A stretch of 64,000 bases of DNA, taken from positions 17,078-81,077 of the forward strand of contig JBFLXA010000015.1 in NCBI GenBank assembly GCA_040757575.1, given 5' to 3'. How positions within the stretch are numbered: the stretch's first letter is position 1; every line of letters begins with the position of its first letter. The notes under the pieces were generated by a model, which was given only the letters and a program-made list of their open reading frames with translations, did not search any database and was not told the origin of the DNA. Made by a program: the position numbers and the translations under genes. Of this stretch, positions 40,845 through 48,687 are shown one piece after another. The DNA comes from PFJX01 sp040757575 (lineage in GTDB: Bacteria; Pseudomonadota; Gammaproteobacteria; Burkholderiales; Thiobacillaceae).

Positions 40845-42116
40845 CTAGCCCCCTTCGCGCCGAGGCCCGACCCGGGCGGTTTTCACCATGCGGCCCTGAA
40901 CCTGGATGATTTCCACCGGGTATCCCGATACCAACACACTGGTACCCGGCTCGGGCATGGACTCCAGATACTCCAGCAACAGCCCATTGAGAGTGCGAGG
41001 CCCCTCCACTGGAAAAGCCAGCCCCAATTTGCGGTTCAGTTGCCGCAGGGAAGCGCTGCCTTCGACGATCACGCTGCCATCCTCCTGGGCCACGATGCCC
41101 CCCTGCTCGCCCGGGCGCTGCACCGAAAACTCGCCAACAATCTCCTCCAGGATGTCTGCCATGGTGACCAGGCCCAGCAGTTCCCCATATTCATCCACCA
41201 CCAAACCCACAGTCTGGCGGGTGGCCTGGAACTGAGTCAGCTGGTTATACAGCGAAGTGCCGGAGGGGATGTAATAGGGTTCCCGGAGGACGGCCTTGAA
41301 GGCTTCTATATCGAAAGTTCCCTCCCGCAGCAGGGACAGGGCGCGCCGGACCTGCACCATGCCCACCACATTGTTTGGCTCGCCATCATAGACCGGCAGG
41401 CGGGCATGATGGCTGGTCACCAGTTGATGGATCAGCTCCTCCTCCTCCACAGCCAGATCGATGGCCTCGATCTGGCTTCGGGGGCGCATGACGTCATCCA
41501 CCGTCACCTGCTCCAAGTCGAAGAGGTTCATGAGGATGGACTTGTGTTGCACGGGCAGAAAGGAGCCGGATTCCGCCAGCAGGGTGCGCAGTTCCTCCAC
41601 CCCCATGCTGTTGGCGGAGGCAGTCTGGGGGGTGAGGCGCATCAGCCGCAGAAGGGCCTGCACAAACAGGTTAACAAACCAGACGGCCGGGTAGAACACG
41701 CGCAGCATGGGTGCCAGCACATAACTGGCCGCCGGCGCGATGCGCTCCGGATAGGACGCCCCCAGGACCTTGGGTGTGACTTCGGAAAACACCAGGATGA
41801 GGAAAGTGACCGTCAGCGTGGACAGGGTCAGGGCCAACTCGTTTTGGCCAAAAAGGCGGAAGGCGATGATGGTCACCAGGGAAGCGGCCGCTGCGTTCAC
41901 CAGGTTGTTGCCAAGCAGGATGACCCCCAGCAGCTTGTCCGTCTGGGCCAACAACCATTCCGCCAGCCGGGCCCCACGCTGCCCGGATTTGGCCATGTTG
42001 CGCAGCCGATAGCGGTTCACTGCCATCATGCTGGTTTCCGATGACGAGAAAAACCCGGAAAAAACCAGCAGCAGGGCCAGGGCCCCGAACAATACTTCCA
42101 GTGGGATCGCGTCCAA
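40845..42116 (-). CDS. CNNM/CorC-HlyC family membrane protein
   Basis: A 423-residue protein with an N-terminal DUF21 membrane domain (about four TM segments within 1-145), two CBS domains (about 205-325) and a C-terminal CorC_HlyC domain (about 345-415; VEGSASLRQLNRKLGL). These proteins are linked to Mg2+/Co2+ homeostasis in bacteria. The only plausible start is TTG at 42116. It lies upstream of pilB on the same strand with an 86-bp gap that may contain the pilB promoter. Confidence 0.92.
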   Translation of the reverse strand: MDAIPLEVLFGALALLLVFSGFFSSSETSMMAVNRYRLRNMAKSGQRGARLAEWLLAQTDKLLGVILLGNNLVNAAAASLVTIIAFRLFGQNELALTLSTLTVTFLILVFSEVTPKVLGASYPERIAPAASYVLAPMLRVFYPAVWFVNLFVQALLRLMRLTPQTASANSMGVEELRTLLAESGSFLPVQHKSILMNLFDLEQVTVDDVMRPRSQIEAIDLAVEEEELIHQLVTSHHARLPVYDGEPNNVVGMVQVRRALSLLREGTFDIEAFKAVLREPYYIPSGTSLYNQLTQFQATRQTVGLVVDEYGELLGLVTMADILEEIVGEFSVQRPGEQGGIVAQEDGSVIVEGSASLRQLNRKLGLAFPVEGPRTLNGLLLEYLESMPEPGTSVLVSGYPVEIIQVQGRMVKTARVGPRREGG

Positions 42117-42166
42117 TCAGTACTTCAGGCAGTGAAGACCGGCTCAGTGTAGCGCCAAGGAGCTCT

Positions 42167-42180
42167 CCCCGTCATCGGGG
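42167..42180 (-). terminator. Hairpin after the hicA-like gene
   Basis: CCCCG (42167-42171) and CGGGG (42176-42180) form a tight 5-bp stem with a 4-nt loop just after the stop of the (-) gene at 42183. No T-run follows on the (-) strand. Confidence 0.4.
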
Positions 42181-42182
42181 GG

Positions 42183-42458
42183 TCAGCCCTTGTCACCATA
42201 TTGAGAAGGCGTCACCCCGGCCCGGGCCAGGAATTCCCGCAAAGACTTCACTGCCTGACGGTCCAGCACATTGCTGTGGTGGGGCCGGTGCACCACATCC
42301 TCCATGCCATTGAGACGCACCCGGAAGCGGGCCCCGGTCAGGGGATCCAGATCGGCCCCCAGGTGACCGAGTAGCGCTTCCACGTCCCGCCAGTGGATGT
42401 TGCCGCTGATAGGGTCGTGGAACAGGGTTTCGATCAGGTGGGCGTGCTTGTGGCTCAT
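42183..42458 (-). CDS. HicA-like small protein (orphan)
   Basis: A 91-residue protein resembling HicA mRNA-interferase toxins: a dsRBD-like beta-alpha pattern with WRDVEALLGHLGA, RFRVRLNG and a C-terminal helix (AVKSLREFLARAGV). The catalytic His region is altered (VVHRPHHS). No hicB antitoxin gene is adjacent. It starts 4 bp after the rlmD stop, so it is translated from the rlmD mRNA. Orphan HicA-like proteins in this position are probably not active toxins; this is inference. Confidence 0.75.
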   Translation of the reverse strand: MSHKHAHLIETLFHDPISGNIHWRDVEALLGHLGADLDPLTGARFRVRLNGMEDVVHRPHHSNVLDRQAVKSLREFLARAGVTPSQYGDKG

Positions 42459-42462
42459 GGGG

Positions 42463-43764
42463 TCACCTTTCGAACAAGGCAATGGATTCCACGTGGGCGG
42501 TGTGGGGGAACATGTTGGCTACGCCGGCACACACCAAACGGTAGCCCTTCTGATGCACCAGCACCGCCGCGTCCCGGGCCAGGGTGGCCGGGTTGCAGGA
42601 CACGTAGACGATACGACCCGGGGCGCCGGCATCGGGCAGGGACTTCACCAGCTCGATGGCACCGTCCCGGGGCGGGTCGATGAGCAGCTTGTCGAAGGCA
42701 CCCAGGGCAGCGTAGGACTCTGGCGTCATCTGGAACAGGTCCGCCACCCGGAATTCGCTTTGAGCTGCCAGGCCATTGCGGACGGCATTCTCCACCGCCC
42801 GGGCCACCAGACCGGCACTGCCCTCCACCCCCAGCACGGACGCGCCCCGGCGGGCGATGGGTAAACTGAAGTTGCCGAGGCCACAGAAGAAATCCGCCAC
42901 CCGCTCCCCGGGCCGGGGGTCCAAGAGGCCCATGGCCCGGCGGATGAGCATGCGGTTGATGCCATGGTTCACCTGGGTGAACTCCGTGGGACGGAAGGGC
43001 ATCACCAGGTCGGACTCCGGCAGGCGGTAACAGAGTTCCGGGCCGTCCAGGGGGTAGAAGGGGTAGGCCGTATCCGGCCCCTTGGGTTGCAGCCAGAACT
43101 GCACCCGGTGGGCATCGGCGTAGGCCTTGACGCGGATTTCGTCTTCGGCGGACAGGGGCTCCAGGATGCGCAGCACCAGCACGTCCACATCCTCGCCGGC
43201 AGCCAGTTCGATCTGGGGCAGGCGGTCCCGGATGGACAACCCTGCCACCAGTTCCCGCAACCGGGGCAACTGGTCCGAAATACGCCGGGGCAGCACCTCG
43301 CAACTGTTCATGTCCGCCACGTAGCTGCTGCGCTTTTCGTGGAAGCCCACCAGCACGCCCCCCTTCTTGGGCACGTTGCGCACCGACAGCCGGGCCCGGG
43401 TGCGGTAGCCCCAGGTGGGACCGTGCACCGGTGGCAGAATGGATTCAGGCCGCACCTGGCCGATGTGGGTGAAACAGTCCTCCAGCACCCGCTGCTTCAC
43501 CGCCACCTGGGCAGCCTCGTCCAGATGCTGGTGGGAACAGCCGCCGCACACCCCGAACCAGCGACACTGGGGCTTGACCCGGAAGGGGCTGGCCTTGCGG
43601 ATGGACACCACCTGGGCCTGCTCGTAATTGGGCTTCTTGCGGTAGCTGGAAACCTCGCACACCTCTCCCGGCAGGGCGCGATCCACAAAAATGGCCTTGC
43701 CCTCAAGATGGGCCACCCCCCGCCCCTCATGGTCCAGGGACTCGATACAGACGACCGGATTCAC
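42463..43764 (-). CDS. rlmD: 23S rRNA (uracil-5-)-methyltransferase RlmD
   Basis: A 433-residue RlmD (RumA). An N-terminal TRAM domain is followed by the [4Fe-4S] cysteines in CRWFGVCGGC. The SAM domain has ADFFCGLGNFSLP, LLIDPPRDG and the catalytic Cys motif VSCNPATLARD. It methylates U1939 of 23S rRNA in E. coli. The start is GTG 43764, overlapping the stop of the exonuclease gene; upstream in-frame sequence lies in that gene. Confidence 0.95.
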   Translation of the reverse strand: MNPVVCIESLDHEGRGVAHLEGKAIFVDRALPGEVCEVSSYRKKPNYEQAQVVSIRKASPFRVKPQCRWFGVCGGCSHQHLDEAAQVAVKQRVLEDCFTHIGQVRPESILPPVHGPTWGYRTRARLSVRNVPKKGGVLVGFHEKRSSYVADMNSCEVLPRRISDQLPRLRELVAGLSIRDRLPQIELAAGEDVDVLVLRILEPLSAEDEIRVKAYADAHRVQFWLQPKGPDTAYPFYPLDGPELCYRLPESDLVMPFRPTEFTQVNHGINRMLIRRAMGLLDPRPGERVADFFCGLGNFSLPIARRGASVLGVEGSAGLVARAVENAVRNGLAAQSEFRVADLFQMTPESYAALGAFDKLLIDPPRDGAIELVKSLPDAGAPGRIVYVSCNPATLARDAAVLVHQKGYRLVCAGVANMFPHTAHVESIALFER

Positions 43765-44537
43765 GCCCAGGCCTCCAGAAACTCGAACCAGTGGTCCGCG
43801 CCGATTTCCTCCAGGCTGGACCGCACCAGGGCGATCTCCTGGTCGTACTGGGCCGCCGTGAGGGCGCCGCGCATCTTCTGGAAGCGCAGGTACACCAGCC
43901 AGGTGTTCACCACGTCGGTTTCGCAGTAGTCCCGGATGCCGGCGGCTTCGCCCCGCTGCCAGGCATTCCACACTTCGCTGCCGTCCATGCCCAGCTTGCC
44001 GGGGAAGCCCAGCAGCTTGGCCAGGGCATCCAGGGGCGCGTTGGCCCGGCCGGAATAGAGGGCCAGCAGGTCCATCAGATCGATATGCCGGGTGTGATAA
44101 CGGGACAGGTAGTTGTTGTATTTGAAATCCCGGTTGTCATCGCCCCAGTCCCAGTAGGTGGGCGCAGTCACCCCGTGCAGCATGGCCCGGTAATGGAGCA
44201 CCGGCAGATCAAAGCCGCCGCCGTTCCAGGACACCAGCTGGGGGGTGTAGCGCTCGATGCCGTCGAAAAAGCGCTGGATGATCTGCCCCTCGTCCGCATC
44301 GGGCTCAGCCAGGGAAAACACCCGGAAACGATCTCCTTCCCGCAGCACACAGGAAATGGTCACCACCCGTTGCAGGTAATGGGGCAGAAAATCGGAACCG
44401 CCGGTCTGCTGGCGGCGCATGAGGAAGGCCATTTCCCCCACTTCGTGGTCACTGGCCTCGGGGCCCACGTCGTGCAATCGCCGCAGTCCGGCGATGTCGG
44501 GGATGGTCTCAATGTCGAATACGAGGGTCGGTGTCAT
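43761..44537 (-). CDS. Predicted 3'-5' exonuclease (DnaQ/PolB-like fold)
   Basis: A 258-residue protein beginning LVFDIETIPD, the ExoI motif of DEDD exonucleases. VSWNGGGFDLPVL is ExoII-like, and a third Asp lies in YCETDVVNTWLVYLR. It fits the predicted 3'-5' exonuclease related to the PolB exonuclease domain. It should degrade DNA or RNA ends; the substrate is unknown. The ATG is at 44537. It overlaps rlmD by 4 nt and is divergent from pgl. Confidence 0.9.
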   Translation of the reverse strand: MTPTLVFDIETIPDIAGLRRLHDVGPEASDHEVGEMAFLMRRQQTGGSDFLPHYLQRVVTISCVLREGDRFRVFSLAEPDADEGQIIQRFFDGIERYTPQLVSWNGGGFDLPVLHYRAMLHGVTAPTYWDWGDDNRDFKYNNYLSRYHTRHIDLMDLLALYSGRANAPLDALAKLLGFPGKLGMDGSEVWNAWQRGEAAGIRDYCETDVVNTWLVYLRFQKMRGALTAAQYDQEIALVRSSLEEIGADHWFEFLEAWA

Positions 44538-44547
44538 GGTCGGGGCG

Positions 44548-44566
44548 TAAAATTTGCGGGATTTTA
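44548..44566. promoter_or_regulatory. AT-rich inverted repeat in the exonuclease/pgl divergent promoter region
   Basis: TAAAAT (44548-44553) and ATTTTA (44561-44566) are inverted repeats 7 bp apart in the 51-bp gap between the divergent genes. They could be an operator or overlapping -10 boxes. Position is the only support. Confidence 0.3.
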
Positions 44567-44588
44567 TCCGCTTAATCTCTCCAGAACG

Positions 44589-45302
44589 ATGCAAACACGC
44601 TGGCCGGAAACCCGTTGGCATGTGGCCCGGGACATGGATGACTGGCTGGCCCGAGCCCGGGCCAGGGTCAGCCATGCCGAAGCCGAGGCCCTGGACCAGC
44701 GAGGTGAATTCCACATCGTCCTGGCCGGCGGCAACACTCCTGCCCGGCTTTACCGCGCCCTGGCCGGGGAAGCCCACGACTGGGCGCGCTGGCAGATCTG
44801 GCTGGGAGACGAGCGCTGCCTGGGGGACACTGACCCGGGCCGCAACAGCGTCATGGTGACCGCCAGCCTGCTCCAGCAAGACGACACCCGGGCCGCCGGC
44901 TTCCACCCTATTCCGGCCCACCAGGGGGCCATGGCCGGCGCCCGGGCCTATGCCGATGCCCTGGCTGACATCGGCCTCTTCGATCTGGTGCTGCTAGGAC
45001 TGGGGGAAGACGGCCATACCGCCAGCCTGTTTCCCGGACAGGACTGGGGTACCGCCCCTGGATCGCCGGATGCTCTGCCTATCTACCAGGCCCCAAAACC
45101 CCCGGCCGAACGCATCTCCCTCTCCGCCCAGCGCCTGTCCCGGGCCCGCCAGGTCCTGTTCCTGGTTACAGGCCGGGACAAGCAGGCAGCCCTGGGCCGC
45201 TGGCAGGCGGGGGAAGCGATCCCCGCGTCAGCGATCTGCCCCCCTGGCGGCGTTGATGTGCTGCTGGACCCCGAATCCCTATCTACCGGAGCAACTCCAT
45301 GA
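44589..45302 (+). CDS. pgl: 6-phosphogluconolactonase
   Basis: A 237-residue Pgl/DevB-type enzyme with LAGGNTPARLYRAL, WLGDERCLGDTDPGRNS and LGLGEDGHTASLFPG, all diagnostic of the family. It hydrolyses 6-phosphogluconolactone in the oxidative pentose phosphate pathway. The ATG at 44589 gives the family length. No zwf is nearby. Its stop overlaps the DUF4139 start as ATGA. Confidence 0.95.
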   Translation: MQTRWPETRWHVARDMDDWLARARARVSHAEAEALDQRGEFHIVLAGGNTPARLYRALAGEAHDWARWQIWLGDERCLGDTDPGRNSVMVTASLLQQDDTRAAGFHPIPAHQGAMAGARAYADALADIGLFDLVLLGLGEDGHTASLFPGQDWGTAPGSPDALPIYQAPKPPAERISLSAQRLSRARQVLFLVTGRDKQAALGRWQAGEAIPASAICPPGGVDVLLDPESLSTGATP

Positions 45303-46759
45303 AAACCACCCTCACCGCCCTCACCCTGGCGCTGGCAACCCTGGCCACCGGAACCCAGGCCCAGGACGAGCGCCGCAGCACCGCTGCAGACCAGACCGCC
45401 CTGGCCGTCACCATCTACAACGGCGACCTGGCCCTGGTGAAGGATGCCCGCAAGATCAAGTTGGGCGGGGGCGAGAACACCCTGGCCTGGCGGGAAATCT
45501 CTGCCCGCATGCAGCCGGAAACCGCCCTGCTGCATGCCCTGGACGGCGGCAAGCTGACCCTGCTCGAGCAGAATTTCGACTTCGACCTGCTCTCGCCCCA
45601 GAGTCTGCTGGAAAACTCCGTGGGCGATGCGGTGCGGGTCATCCGCACCCAGCCCATCACCGGTGCCGAGTTTGTCGAGAACGCCACGGTACTGGCGGCC
45701 AACGGCGGCGTGGTGCTCCAGTTCGGTGACCGAGTGGAAACCGGTGTCCCGGGTCGCCTGGCCTTCGCCAGCGTACCCCGCGAGCTGAAAGACAAACCTA
45801 CCCTGTCCATGCTGGTGAAGACCGACGGCCCCGCCAACCCTTATCAGACCGCCGAGCGTCAGCTGGAGCTCTCCTACCTCACCGGCGGCTTGTCCTGGAA
45901 AGCCGACTACGTGGCGGAACTGTCCGGCGACGAAGAAGAAATGGATCTCAATGGCTGGGTCACCCTCACCAACACCAGTGGCACCGCCTATCCCAAGGCC
46001 AAACTGCAACTGGTGGCTGGCGACGTGAACCGGGTACAGCCGGAACGCCGGGCCATGCCCATGATGGTGAAGGCCATGGCCATGGCCGACGCCGCACCGG
46101 CCATGCAGGAAGAGTCCCTGTTCGAATACCACCTCTACACCCTGGACCGGCCCACCACCCTGGCGGACAACCAGACCAAGCAGGTGGCCCTGCTCTCCGC
46201 CCAGGACGTGAAGGTGGAGAAGGAATACCGCCTGGAAGGGGGCAACTGGTACTACTCCAGCCAGCACGGCGACCTGGGCCAGAAGCTCAAGCCCAGCGTC
46301 ACCCTGGAGTTCCACAACAAGGGCAAGGGCGCCGGCAACGGCCTGGGCGTTCCCCTGCCTAAAGGCGTGGTGCGGGTTTACAAGAAGGATTCCGCCGGCC
46401 GGGCCCAGTTCATCGGTGAAGACCGCATCGACCATACGGCCAAGGGCGAAATCGTGCGTCTGAAGCTGGGTGAGGCCTTCGACATCACCGCCGACAAGAA
46501 GCAGACCGACTACCAGAAGCTGGCTGCGGCCTTCAACGCCCGGGGCGGCCTGATCGAAACCGGCTACCAGTTGGAAATCCGCAACGCCAAGAAAGAAGCC
46601 GTGACGGTGAAGGTGGTGGAGCCCATGCCCGGCGAATGGCAGATGGTTCAGGAAAGCCAGCCCCACAAGAAAGATGCCGCCCATGCAGCCACCTGGGAGG
46701 TGAAAGTACCGGCTGAAGGCAAGTCAGTGCTCACCTGGCGCGTGCGGACCAAATATTGA
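45299..46759 (+). CDS. DUF4139 domain-containing exported protein
   Basis: A 486-residue protein with a signal peptide (TLTALTLALATLATGTQA). Its body is dominated by DUF4139 (beta-rich; LSYLTGGLSWKADYVAEL and NGWVTLTNTSGTAYPKAKLQ). The function of the family is unknown; an exported location is expected. It is coupled to pgl upstream (ATGA) and to the 2OG oxygenase downstream (TTGA), though the products act in different compartments, so the operon may be one of convenience. Confidence 0.9.
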   Translation: MKTTLTALTLALATLATGTQAQDERRSTAADQTALAVTIYNGDLALVKDARKIKLGGGENTLAWREISARMQPETALLHALDGGKLTLLEQNFDFDLLSPQSLLENSVGDAVRVIRTQPITGAEFVENATVLAANGGVVLQFGDRVETGVPGRLAFASVPRELKDKPTLSMLVKTDGPANPYQTAERQLELSYLTGGLSWKADYVAELSGDEEEMDLNGWVTLTNTSGTAYPKAKLQLVAGDVNRVQPERRAMPMMVKAMAMADAAPAMQEESLFEYHLYTLDRPTTLADNQTKQVALLSAQDVKVEKEYRLEGGNWYYSSQHGDLGQKLKPSVTLEFHNKGKGAGNGLGVPLPKGVVRVYKKDSAGRAQFIGEDRIDHTAKGEIVRLKLGEAFDITADKKQTDYQKLAAAFNARGGLIETGYQLEIRNAKKEAVTVKVVEPMPGEWQMVQESQPHKKDAAHAATWEVKVPAEGKSVLTWRVRTKY

Positions 46760-47367
46760 TTTCTACGGACCTCAACCCCGTCCTCGACGACCTGGCCGGC
46801 CCTGGCTGGCATGTCTCCCCGGGGTTTCTCCCCCCGGAGGTGACCGCCGCCCTGCGGGATGAATGTCTGGCAGACCTGGACCGAGGGGCCTTCCACGCAG
46901 CCGGGATTGGCAGTGGCAACGCCCGAGTGGTGAACGAAATTCGTGGCGACCACATCGCCTGGGTCGAGGAAGAACAGGCAGGCCCAGCCCTGAAGGCTGT
47001 TCTGGCCAAGCTGGAAGGTTTGCGTCTGGCCGTGAACCAGGATCTTTACCTGGGCCTGCAGGACGCGGAACTACACTTTGCCGCCTATCCCCCTGGGGCC
47101 GGCTACCAGAGGCATCTGGATCGATTCCGGGATGACGATCGGCGCGCCCTCACCGTCATCCTCTACCTCAACCCGCCGGACTGGTCGGATGAAGATGGTG
47201 GTCACCTGCATTTCTGGCCCAATGAAACGAGCGAAGCCCTGGTAATCCGGCCCCTGGGCGGCACCCTCGTGACTTTCCTCTCAGACCGCTTCTGGCATCA
47301 GGTCATGCCTGCCCGGCGCCAGCGGCTCAGCCTTACAGGCTGGTTCAGGCGACGGGCGGAGCTTTGA
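46756..47367 (+). CDS. 2-oxoglutarate-Fe(II) oxygenase (SM-20/PHD-like)
   Basis: A 203-residue protein with the iron facial triad HxD in YQRHLDRF and the distal His in DRFWHQVMPA, plus the 2OG-binding Arg in RLSLTGWF. This matches prolyl-4-hydroxylase/SM-20 type dioxygenases that hydroxylate proteins. The start is TTG 46756, overlapping the previous stop; no better start is seen. The substrate is unknown. It is convergent with surA, 6 bp away. Confidence 0.9.
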   Translation: MISTDLNPVLDDLAGPGWHVSPGFLPPEVTAALRDECLADLDRGAFHAAGIGSGNARVVNEIRGDHIAWVEEEQAGPALKAVLAKLEGLRLAVNQDLYLGLQDAELHFAAYPPGAGYQRHLDRFRDDDRRALTVILYLNPPDWSDEDGGHLHFWPNETSEALVIRPLGGTLVTFLSDRFWHQVMPARRQRLSLTGWFRRRAEL

Positions 47368-47373
47368 ACCGAT

Positions 47374-48687
47374 CTACTCTTCCAGCCTGTATTCCACGTA
47401 GGCCCGATCACGGGCCTGGCGCACCCAGTCATCGAAGGCTTCTTCGGATTTACGGGCGCGGATGACCCGTCGTGCTTCCAGGCGTCGGCGTTCCTGGCTG
47501 ACGTCCTGGTCCCGGCGCTCCAGCACCTGGATCAAGTGCCAGCCGAAGGGTGACCGGACCGGTTCGGACAGCTGGCCCGGTTGCAGCGCATCCATGGTGC
47601 GCTCGAAATCGGGTACGGTATCCCCCGGGTTCAGCCAGCCCAGATCCCCCCCCTTGCTGGCGGACAGGTCATCGGAATGCAATTTGGCCAGTTCTTCGAA
47701 GGCTGTGCCGTTTTCGATGCGTTCCTTCAACTGGATCAGACGGGTACGGGCTTCCGCGTCACCAACGATTTCATTTGTGCGGATCAGGATATGCCGCGCA
47801 TGGGTCTGTTTCACCACCAGCTGCACATCCTTGCCCCGCTTGTCCAGGAGCTTGAGGAGATGGAAACCGTTGGGGCTGCGCAGGACCGGGCTGATCTGAC
47901 CCGGGTTGAGAGGCTTCACCGCATCCACGAACAGGGCGGGCAGCTGGGCCTGGGGGCGCCAGCCCAGTTCCCCCCCTTGAAGGGCGTTGGGAGCATCCGA
48001 ATAGGCGGCCGACACCTGGGAGAAGGCGGCGCCGGCCTTCAGTTCCGCCAGGGCCTTTTCTGCCTTGGCACGCAATTCCGCCAGTTGTTCCGGGCTGGCG
48101 CCTTCAGGAGCCAGCACCAGGATATGGGCCAATTGATATTCGTCCTGCTGACTGGCATCCCTGGCGCTGCTGGCCAGCAGGTTATCGATTTCCGCGTCCG
48201 TTACCACCACCCGGCTGTCCACCTCACGGTCCCGCAGGCGGCCAATGAGTATCTCACTGCGGATCTGCTCCCGGAAGGCGTCGAAATCCGTGCCTTCACT
48301 CTCCAGGGCCTGCCGGAATGCGAGAGGATCCATATTGTTTCGCTGAGCGATGCTGGCGATGGCCCTATCAAGCTGGGCGCCATCGACACGTACATTCGTA
48401 TCTTCGGCGATCTGCAACAGGGTCTTTTCCGTGATCATCCGTTCCAGTACCTGCTTTTCCAGCACCCCCCGTGGTGGCGGATTGGTCTTTTGACCAGCCA
48501 ACTGGCGCAGCACCTGATCCACCCGGTTACGCAATTCGTATTCCGTGATCACCCCATTGTTGACCACAGCCACGATGCGATCGATCTCGATGGGCGCAGC
48601 CTGTACCCCGACCACGCCGAGGGCCAGGATCAGCGCCGCAATTGCGCAGGAGGATTTAAGGCAGGTTGATTTCGTCGCTCTTGACAT
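47374..48687 (-). CDS. surA: Periplasmic chaperone / peptidyl-prolyl isomerase SurA
   Basis: A 437-residue SurA with a signal peptide (IAALILALGVVGVQA), an N-terminal chaperone domain (IVAVVNNGVITEYEL) and two parvulin domains (ILVLAPEGASPEQL and RHILIRTNEIVGDAEA, each followed by GGELGW/GGDLGW). It assists outer-membrane protein folding, LptD included. It overlaps the 3' end of lptD by 32 nt on the same strand. The pdxA and ksgA genes that often follow are absent. Confidence 0.96.
   Translation of the reverse strand: MSRATKSTCLKSSCAIAALILALGVVGVQAAPIEIDRIVAVVNNGVITEYELRNRVDQVLRQLAGQKTNPPPRGVLEKQVLERMITEKTLLQIAEDTNVRVDGAQLDRAIASIAQRNNMDPLAFRQALESEGTDFDAFREQIRSEILIGRLRDREVDSRVVVTDAEIDNLLASSARDASQQDEYQLAHILVLAPEGASPEQLAELRAKAEKALAELKAGAAFSQVSAAYSDAPNALQGGELGWRPQAQLPALFVDAVKPLNPGQISPVLRSPNGFHLLKLLDKRGKDVQLVVKQTHARHILIRTNEIVGDAEARTRLIQLKERIENGTAFEELAKLHSDDLSASKGGDLGWLNPGDTVPDFERTMDALQPGQLSEPVRSPFGWHLIQVLERRDQDVSQERRRLEARRVIRARKSEEAFDDWVRQARDRAYVEYRLEE

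Noticed and set aside
42183..42458. Complete HicAB toxin-antitoxin system
   Set aside because: No HicB-like gene on either side; neighbours are rlmD and a CorC-like gene.
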